From NCBI GenBank assembly GCA_026545765.1, contig CM048839.1, positions 47,662,677 through 47,726,676 on the forward strand: 64,000 bases of DNA, written 5' to 3'. Shown here one piece after another: positions 56,294 through 64,000 of the stretch; the first letter of the stretch is position 1; every line of letters starts with the position of its first letter. A model generated the notes under the pieces. It saw nothing but the letters and a program-made list of their open reading frames with translations, was not told where the DNA came from and searched no databases. A program made the position numbers and the translations under genes. This stretch comes from Plantago major (lineage: Eukaryota; Streptophyta; Magnoliopsida; Lamiales; Plantaginaceae).

Positions 56294-58589
56294 ACACTCT
56301 AGTGTTAGACCACTGCAACTGCTACATATGGATCTTTTTGAATCATCTGTAACTAGTTATGCAGGAAAGAAGTATGGTCGGGTTGTTGTAGATGACTTCT
56401 CAAGATTCACTTGGGTTGTCTTTCTGAAGCACAAATCTGATGCCAGGGTGGAGATACCAAACTTGCTGAATAAGCTTGAAGTCATGAAAAATGACAAAGT
56501 ATCTGCAATCAGAACATACCATGGTACTGAGTTTGTCAACCAGTACATAAAGGAGTTCTGTACCTGCAAAGGTATACAACATCAACTTTCCTCTGTAAGA
56601 ACACCTCAACAAAATGGTGTTGCAGAAAGGAAAAGTAGAACCCTTAAAGAAGCAGCAAGGACAATGCTAGCTGACACTGAAATAAGTGAAGTTTATTGGG
56701 TTGAAGCTGTAAACACAACATGCTATACTCAGAACAGATGTCTGATAAACAAACACCATGACAAGACTCCTTATGAACTCTTGGTTGGCAGACCTCCTAA
56801 TATCAAACATCTGAAAGTATTTGGTTGTAGATGTTTTGTTCTTAACAATGGAAAAGATTATCTAAGGACATTTCAACCAAAAGCAGATGAAGGTGTATTT
56901 CTTGGTTATTCAATGAATAGCAAAGCATACAGAGTTTATAACAAAAGAACAAAGAAGATTGAAGAATCAGTTCATGTTGTATTCTATGAAGGAAACAAGA
57001 AAACACCACTTGCTGATGAACTCTCAGAAAGGTTCAAAGAACTAATGTTGAGGGACTCTGAAGAAGAACCCTCAGGAAGGAAAAACATCATTATGGAAAG
57101 GGAGGATGACTCTGACGAAGAAAAGCATGAAATGCCTAGTAACAACCAGATGATTCTCAGACATGATGAAGAATTTCCTATGAGAATTCCAGAAATGGAA
57201 ACTGAAGATGTTCATCAGAAAGCTAACTCTGGAAATGACCTTTCTGACAGGCATGTCCCAGAAAGCTCTCACACTGAACAAGTGTCAGACATTAACCGCC
57301 CTTCTAAGGTGCAAAATGTCTCAGATACTGAAGAAGTATCAAGTCATAATCATAGTGATTCACATTCAGATCACTTAGATGCTGACCCTACTAGCCCCAA
57401 ATCCATGATGAAATGGATCAAGGATCATCCTGCAAAAGATGTAATTGGACCAATTAATCAAGGTGTTAGGACTAAGAGAGCAATAGCTGAAAATGCTAAT
57501 TCTCTCTTTGGATGTTTTATCTCAAACATTGAACCTAAAACTATAGAAGAAGCATTAGGAGACCAAGACTGGATCTCTGCAATGCAAGAAGAATTGGATC
57601 AATTTGAGAGAAACAAAGTCTGGAAACTAGTTCTATTTGTAGAAGGAATATTTGTAATTGGAACTAAGTGGGTTTTTAGAAACAAAATGAATGAATCTGG
57701 TGAAATAACCAGAAACAAAGCAAGGTTGGTTGCCAAGGGATTCACCCAGACTGAAGGCTTAGATTTTGATGAGTCATATGCACCAGTTGCCAGATTGGAT
57801 GCAATAAGACTCTTTATGGCCTTTGCAGCTCATAAAGACTTTAAAGTTTATCAGATGGATGTCAAAAGTGCATTCTTGAATGGTGAACTTGCTGAGGAAG
57901 TCTATGTTGAGCAACCACCTGGCTTTGAAGTTTCCTCAGAACGTAGAATGGTCTATAAACTACAGAAAGCTCTATATGGACTGAAACAGGCTCCAAGAGC
58001 ATGGTATGACACATTGGCCAAATACCTTCTGGAAATTGGTTTCAAGAAAGGTGAAGTTGATAAAACTTTATTTACTTTAAATCATGATGGGAAACTACTC
58101 TTAGTTCAAGTATATGTTGATGACATTATATTTGGATCTAAGGACAAGCAACTTTGTGATGACTTTGAAAATCTCATGAAAAGTAAGTTTGAGATGAGCA
58201 TGATGGGAGAATTGAACTATTTCCTAGGATTGCAAGTCAAGCAACTCAATGATGGAATATTCATTAGTCAGACAAAGTATGCAAATGACATGCTCACAAA
58301 ATTCAATCTAAAGCCTTCTGAAAAGAATGCTAAGATACCTATGAGCATAGGAACCAAGATGACCTATACTGAATCAGATAAGAGTGTTGATGAGCACAAG
58401 TATAGGAAGTTGATAGGTTCACTACTTTACCGTACTGCAAGCAGACCTGATATTCAATATGTAGTTGGAGTGTGTGCTAGATTTCAAACAAATCCAATGC
58501 AATCACACTACAACACTGCTATGAAAATATTAAGGTATGTGAAAGGCACTGCAGATATAGGTTGTGGTATCCAAAAGAAAGTGGATTGA
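56130..58589 (+). pseudogene. SIRE-E integrase and reverse transcriptase
   Basis: The frame is open from about 56130. Integrase: HHCC region ([20 protein letters not shown]), first catalytic Asp in [10 protein letters not shown], Glu in QQNGVAERK. The second catalytic Asp, expected in an 'RSDxGTEF'-type motif, is Tyr here (IRTYHGTEF), so strand transfer should be lost. An acidic hinge follows. RT: KVWKLV...[41 protein letters not shown], and YVDDIIFGS with both active-site Asp. The reading frame is lost at the start of RNase H (58565-58589). Confidence 0.95.
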
Positions 58590-59065
58590 GTTTGGCTGGT
58601 TACTCAGATGCTGATTATGCTGGATCAATGCTTGATAGGAAAAGTACCTCTGGAACTTGTCAGTTTCTAGGAACTAGACTTATCTCATGGTTTAGTAAGA
58701 AGCAAAACTCAATTGCAACTTCTACCAGGAAATTTGAATATATTGCCGCTGGTTGTTGTGCAACACAAATTCTGTGGATTCAACAACAACTCAGAGATTA
58801 TGGACTCATTGAAGAGAAAACTCCCATTTTCTGTGATAACACAAGTGCTATTGCAATCACACAGAACCCAAAGTTCCATGCCAGAACAAAGCACATTGAT
58901 GTTAGACACCACTTCATCAGAGATCATGTTGAGAAATGCAATATAGAGATACTCAAGATTGGTACAGAAGACCAACTTGCAGATATCTTCACCAAGCCAC
59001 TTCAAGAAAGCCGGTTCTTGACCTTAAGATATAATCTTGGATTAATGGAGTTGCCTAAGGACTGA
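58562..59065 (+). pseudogene. SIRE-E RNase H
   Basis: GYSDADYAGSMLDRKSTSG (first Asp), STRKFEYIAAG (Glu region; usually STAEAEYIAA), PIFCDNTSAIAI (Asp) and HIDVRHHFIRDHV. The stop at 59065 is at the normal end of pol. It is one frame away from RT. SIRE-B lacks this domain. Confidence 0.93.
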
Positions 59066-59782
59066 AAAATTGTCCTAAATCTCTAAAGTCAGAATTAGTG
59101 AGAAAGAAAAGAAGTAGGTCTCTGAGAACACGTTCTCAGAAAAGCCAAGTTGATAAGAAGTGATGCAAAGGTTTCTGAGTAGCAACACTCAGAAAGGCAA
59201 AACATTTCTGGAACGGGTATCCAGAAAGGCAAAGGTTGGTACACATTCAGTAAGTAAATAAGACTAGAACTTACTTACACAAATTGGGTCAAATACATTC
59301 AAACAACTAAAGCTTCTGACACTTGAACTCAGAAAAGCTATTTAGTCATAAAGAGAAAAGACACACTAAGCCCGAAAAGTATAAGTTCTGAAAGTCAAAC
59401 ATGTCCAAACGTCTTGTATTTTTACCATTTCTATGATAAACAATATATAGATAAGGACTTGATATTCAGAATGATAAGATCAAACGATCAAAGTGTTCTC
59501 ACTCTTTACTTAGTGACACAATGAATGTAGCATATTAAAAATCCATCAAGTCGGCACAATACCATTTGTTGATCACAAGATATTCAATATAAGCACTTGA
59601 TGAATAAATGTTAGATCTCAATGGTTGAGATTAAAACAAAGCAAGTAATGTCTGTTGAAAAAAACAGACATGACCCACTACGCATTTAATGAAGTACAAA
59701 GGACGTACCACGCCTATGCAGATATAAAAACACGCATACATATTCAGATATATGTATGTTGTATCTCTATACATTTTGTCTG
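59066..59782 (+). other. SIRE-E spacer between pol and the accessory gene
   Basis: About 0.7 kb without a gene. It is rich in 'cagaaag' words, with one 'acgggtatcc' as in the SIRE-B spacer. Confidence 0.7.
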
Positions 59783-59796
59783 CTATATATATATAG
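59783..59796 (+). promoter_or_regulatory. TATA box upstream of the SIRE-E accessory gene
   Basis: 'ctatatatatatag' lies about 200 bp before the ATG at 59994. It corresponds in place to the TATA box of the SIRE-B gene. Confidence 0.6.
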
Positions 59797-59993
59797 GAAT
59801 TGGGTACAAGACAAACACTCTTACCAATTCCGAAATTTCAAACTTGCATCAAATTAGCAAAATCTCTCAAGATTTCTGCAAACCCTTCTGCAAACTCAAC
59901 TTTTTGTGCTTAGTATTCTGAAAAGATAGACTAATTTCAATTACTTGTGCAAAATCCTTCAGTAAAATCACTCATTCAAAACTCTATAAAGAG

Positions 59994-62900
59994 ATGGCAC
60001 CCAAGAAGATGACCACCAAGAACCCTAAGGCCGGATCATCCACTCCTGTTGAAAAACAAGGTGGAAAAGAACTCAAGGTGATGAATAAACGCCTTCTGGG
60101 AGAATTCACCCCTTCGGACTGGAACCCTAGTCATAAAATGAATTGGGGAGCATTCTTAGTGAAGAAGTATGTACTAGCAGTTATACCTTCTCGACCAGAA
60201 AGGAAAATGATATTGGGGATGTTGAAGAATTCCCATATCTACAGGCTTTTATCTGCTGCACCCAGTGGCCTATCCACACTGGATATACTGGAGTTCTGCA
60301 ACAACTCCAAAATCTTCACAAAAGTTGTGAATAATGAAGAAGAAAAATACATGCAGACTGAAGTCCAAGGACAAGAAATTGTTCTAGACTGCAAGGCTTT
60401 CTGCAAAATATTCCGATTGAAAAATCGAGGAACAATTGAGGACATCAACATCAAGGACGCCTCAATGATTCAAGGCGTCAAAGAACTGTTTGAGGCAATA
60501 AAGTTGGAAAATGCAAAAGGTTGCCCAGGAGACTTCATTCTGAAAGCTATCAGAACAAGTCACCTTCAGAAACACTGGAGCACTTTGGCTCTCATCCTGG
60601 TCCGTTGCTTTGATGTCAACAAAGGTGGAGTAGACCAGATAAGTATGGAGAGATGGATGATGATGCATCTTCTGAACAAGAAGAATGAAGGGCAGGAAAC
60701 CCACTTCAACTGGGGGAAGTACGCCTTCAACAAATTCCTTGGACATATTGAGGAATTTGAGCCCAAAATTATCAATGGCCTTGCTGAGCCAAAAGCCAAT
60801 ATGCACTTTGGTCTCAGGATATGTCACATTCTGGAAACCATGGGGATTACTCTTAGAGAGAAACAAGAAATCCCAGTCACTAACTCCGTTTTCAGACACG
60901 CTTTTGAAGAAAAGGAGAGAATTGCTGCTAAGCAGGTACTCAGAAAGGCAGAAGAAACTGCACAGCAAGGTGAGGAGGTCTCTGAGCAAGCACAAGCTAA
61001 AACTCCAGCTGCCAAAAGGAAAAGAACTCAAGGCAAAAGGACTTCCAAGTCCATAAACATTCAAGAGGCACAACCTTCTGGAGACAAAATCTCAAAAGAT
61101 GTTGTTCGCCCAGAATGGCAGTTCCAGAAAGCCTCAAGACAGACAGCTCCAGAAATCTCCAGAGATGATAGAAATATCATAGATGGGTCTGCGCCAACAC
61201 AGAACATCGATTCTGAGGATGATGAAGTAATCGCAACAGTGCTCAAAAGATATAAGCTTGAGACTCATGGAGGAGTATCAAACTTAGCTCTTTAGAAAGA
61301 AAAGAGCCCCTCTGCCCAGCAGGACGAAGAAGGCCTCGGTGAGGAAGACAGAATGATGGAAGATACTGACATTGCTTCCACATTCACAATACCAGCACTC
61401 AATTTTGCTGAAGAAAACCCTGTTCTTGAACAGGTTCCTCAACCTTCTGAGAGAGCTCAACTCTCAGAAAGGGATCAAACTGAGATGGATACTCAGAATG
61501 ATACTGCAGAGGAAATCAACAATGAGCACAGAGAGACAGTGGAATCACCACAAGTCCAAGAGATCAATGATAAGCCTGACTCTTTTCAGGTAGCAAAAGT
61601 AGTTTATATCTAACTTGTAAACATTTAAATGTTAACTTGTTACTCATAAGCTCCATTTGTTACAGGCCATTTCGGAGACACACTCTCAGGGGGAAGTTAA
61701 TTTGTCCACCCCTCTGAATGAAGAAGAGGTTCCTCCAACCTCAGAACGACAAGAAGAGCCTGTTCTACAGGTAGCTAAGTTATCTCTGAATAAGAAATAG
61801 CTTGCTTGAAAAATGAATATCTTGTGTTCTAAATTTCTTTTTGTCTCATTTTAGGCTCTAACTGAGGAAGTAGTGGTGGTGGAACCAACACCCCAAGAAA
61901 ATCCAGAAGCTGAAAAGCTTTCTGAAGAAGCATTTACTGAGCCTTCTGTTGAGAAGGTAAGCACTCAGTAATAATCTTCTTCAAGAATGATCTGGAAATC
62001 CCACTACTAAATCTTTTATGTTTGTTCTCACAGGCTCATTCAGAAGAACAATTGGATGGAGAAGATTTCATAATAACTCCTCCAATAGAAACTGAAACTG
62101 CTGAACAAGCAGTATCTGCAGAAAAGGTTCCAGAAACCCCCAAAGTTTCTGAGAAAGATGCAACTGAGCTTCCTCACTTGGAAGTAAGTGAAGTCTCAGA
62201 AAGCATCTCTCTACTTATCTTTTCTGATAATAGTTTCTAAACATGCTTGATTTTGTTTCTCAGGTTCAAGCAGAAAGAAAGGTTGTTGAGGATCAGACTT
62301 CTCCTCACAACAAGGTATCTGAGGCCTCTGTGCCAAAGCAAGCGATAGTCCAAGCAAATGAGCCTGGTGTTTCTACACAGGTATACTCAGAAAGCTTACT
62401 TTCGCACACAGATACCAAATCAAGTGGTTTGAACAAAACTAACTTGATCTCTTTCTTTCAGGCTCAAAGTTTTGTGCCAGTTGATTTACTCAAGGCTTTC
62501 CAGAAGCACACTCTCAAGAAACATCTAAAGTGCTTCAGACAATGGCAGAAACTCAGAAAGGCTGACCTTTCTGAAATAGCATGAGTAATCGACGTCCCAG
62601 AAAAGAGAGCAATAGCCCTAAATCTGGAAGACTACATCCATGCACTGTTCCCAACAGAGTCTTATTCTTTTGCCACTCTGATGCATGAAGACTTCATTCA
62701 TGAAGTAGCACAAAAACTTCTAGCAGATTTCAAAGCTACGGATGCTCAAACCCAAGAGCATATGGTAACCCATCCTGCCCTTCCAAGTAAGCTCACTGCT
62801 TATCCAGCTGAGCAAGAAGAAGTGAATGGAAGAATGATTACATTCCCAAATGTGATCAACTTGATTTCAGAGGATGAAGAGGAGACGGACGAAAATGATT

Positions 62901-64000
62901 ATCAAGAACCCCCCTCTGAGCATCCAAGACAAGAAACCAAGAAGGATGATGATGATGACAATGATCAGAATGATGATCCCCAACCTGGACAAGGCGGGAT
63001 TCAGAAAGCTAGCAAAGGAAGTGGAGAAAAGGCTACTCCTTCCAATACTCAGAAAGCCCCATCATCATCACCCACAAAGTCTCATCAGAATACCCAACAG
63101 GCAGAACAAAACGAAATACTTGAAGAGATATCTGCCGCTGAGTTCAGGATTGAACAACTCAGAAAGGTATTGGACGAAGAAAAGAGAATCAACTTAGAGT
63201 GCCAAGCTCTTGTTGATGAAAAGGAAGCCAAAATCCAAAAGCTCAAAGAAGCTAATACCAAGGAATTGGCCCTTCTCGATGAGCAAAGAATTCTGAAAGA
63301 TGCCATTGTTGTCACAGCTGCTGAAATCGATGCCATGGATGACAATGATGATGAAGAAGATGATGCTGAGACTGCATCAGAAAGACCTTGTCAGAAGGCC
63401 AGCATACTTGATAGAAAGCAGAAAACGGTTGTAAATCTGCAAACAATTCAAGAAAAGAATAATGAGAGTAATGCTAAAGACAACCAAAACTTGATTACTG
63501 ATGCAGAGGATGAGAGACTTGTCACTCATCACAAGAGAGCCCTACTTGCACCTCATATATTCTATACACCAAGTAGCTCAAGAAATGAAGAGCACCGTGC
63601 CAGAAACAGTATCTTTTTGGAACTCAGAAAGACACTAGTTTCTCAAGACACAGAAGTGCTACAATCCGTCCCAGAAGAGATGAAGCCATTGGTTGCTGTG
63701 TTACTCAACAGACCAACCAGCATAGCTCTCTCTCAGAAAGACCTAGGGTTGGTCAGGGATGAGGATTGCAGCAATGCTAATGCAGCATTCAATGAAGCCA
63801 GCCATGCTATTTTGCAAGCCAACGCCATTCTTAGGCCACTTGAAGAGCTCAACAGAAAGGAGCAGGAACTGGTCAAGCAGAACCACGAGCTGAGAAAAGA
63901 AATCCAAGAATTGGTCAGGGTGCACAACAATCTCCAGAAAAACTTTGACTCACTCTCTGAAGCTTATGCTATTATGAGTCAGTCATTCATGACTAAGGGG
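59994..64000 (+). pseudogene. SIRE-E accessory gene (aORF), six exons, partial at window end
   Basis: Exons: 59994-61589, 61666-61770 (35 codons), 61855-61956 (34), 62034-62183 (50), 62264-62380 (39) and 62462 onward. The five introns are 76-84 bp, GT-AG and phase 0. Exon 1 encodes a basic start (MAPKKMTTKNPK), a globular part (WNPSHKMNWGAFLVKKYVL, LDILEFCNNSKIF, THFNWGKYAFNKFLGH, HFGLRICHILETMGITLRE) and a Lys/Gln-rich tail. Exons 2-5 are Glu/Pro-rich. Exon 6 stays open to the window end with acidic and coiled-coil parts (QQAEQNEILEEISAAEFRIE). In-frame stops at 61293 (TAG) and 62582 (TGA) are the only breaks. The function is unknown. The position is that of the SIRE1 'env-like' ORF, but no membrane anchor is seen in this part. 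Confidence 0.8.

Larger units (their letters stand above)
51627..64000 (+). mobile_element. SIRE-E: Sirevirus, plus strand, extends past the window
   Basis: 5' LTR 51627-53057, primer site, gag, protease, integrase, RT, RNase H, spacer, accessory gene. The 3' LTR lies beyond 64000. All domains are recognisable with few breaks (three in-frame stops in gag, single-base shifts in protease/integrase and RNase H, two stops in the accessory gene). It is inserted in the Athila-like gag. Confidence 0.93.

Noticed and set aside
60462..61073. 203-codon minus-strand frame opposite the SIRE-E accessory gene
   Set aside because: Shadow of the plus-strand exon, which is conserved with SIRE-B.
59994..64000. 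Calling the Sirevirus accessory gene an envelope protein
   Set aside because: Position matches env-like ORFs but no signal peptide or transmembrane anchor was seen; the visible features are acidic repeats and coiled coils.

Overview
The window is plant nuclear DNA, probably from a eudicot. The evidence is one intron-containing host gene of a plant organellar PPR family, a Stowaway MITE, a PIF/Harbinger relic, and deeply nested LTR retrotransposons with tRNA-iMet primer sites (copia) or TGGCGCC primer sites (gypsy). About 80% of the window is transposon. No bacterial, organellar or CRISPR-like content was seen.

Left part (1-18.1 kb). Positions 1-676 and 17282-17745 are copies of one repeat in opposite orientation. 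Between them lie AT-rich non-coding DNA, a probable minus-strand promoter and 5'-UTR exon at about 1.4-1.5 kb, a MITE-like element (2.6-2.85 kb), tandem repeats of a short 'tgttatagttttaag' motif (5.7-7.0 kb), a Stowaway MITE (7747-7903), and a decayed PELOTA pseudogene (8.06-15.08 kb). The pseudogene is split twice: by an unclassified 0.74-kb insertion, and by a minus-strand Ty1/copia element (9001-14564) with a perfect 5-bp target duplication, TGTTT. The only apparently intact host gene is a five-coding-exon, 291-residue PPR protein on the minus strand (15285-17185), with a 5'-UTR exon and TATA box near 18.0-18.1 kb.

Right part (18.8-64 kb). This is a stack of nested insertions. A PIF/Harbinger transposase is cut at 19242 by SIRE-A (Sirevirus, plus strand). 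SIRE-A is cut in its leader by SIRE-B (minus strand, 20813-48641, TSD GTGTG). SIRE-B in turn holds a Tat-like gypsy element (28824-42484, TSD AATTA) and a solo Sirevirus LTR (44286-45894). The gag of SIRE-A is truncated at 49045, next to a fragment of another copia gag and an Athila-like gypsy LTR plus gag (49314-51626). That gag is entered by SIRE-E (plus strand, from 51627 past the window end).

The most interesting system is an accessory gene lying between the polymerase region and the 3' LTR of the Sireviruses. It is seen in two diverged copies, SIRE-B on the minus strand and SIRE-E on the plus strand. Each copy has a TATA box about 180-210 bp upstream of its ATG. Each has five tiny phase-0 introns (76-85 bp) at matching places, a run of four short acidic exons (B 36/35/50/38 codons, E 35/34/50/39), and then a long coiled-coil exon. 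SIRE-B keeps gag, protease and this gene but has lost integrase, RT and RNase H. The gypsy element separately carries antisense accessory genes, one of the Transposase_28 type, each with its own TATA box and one with a spliced leader. All transposon ORFs carry stops or frameshifts, so all copies here are probably inactive.
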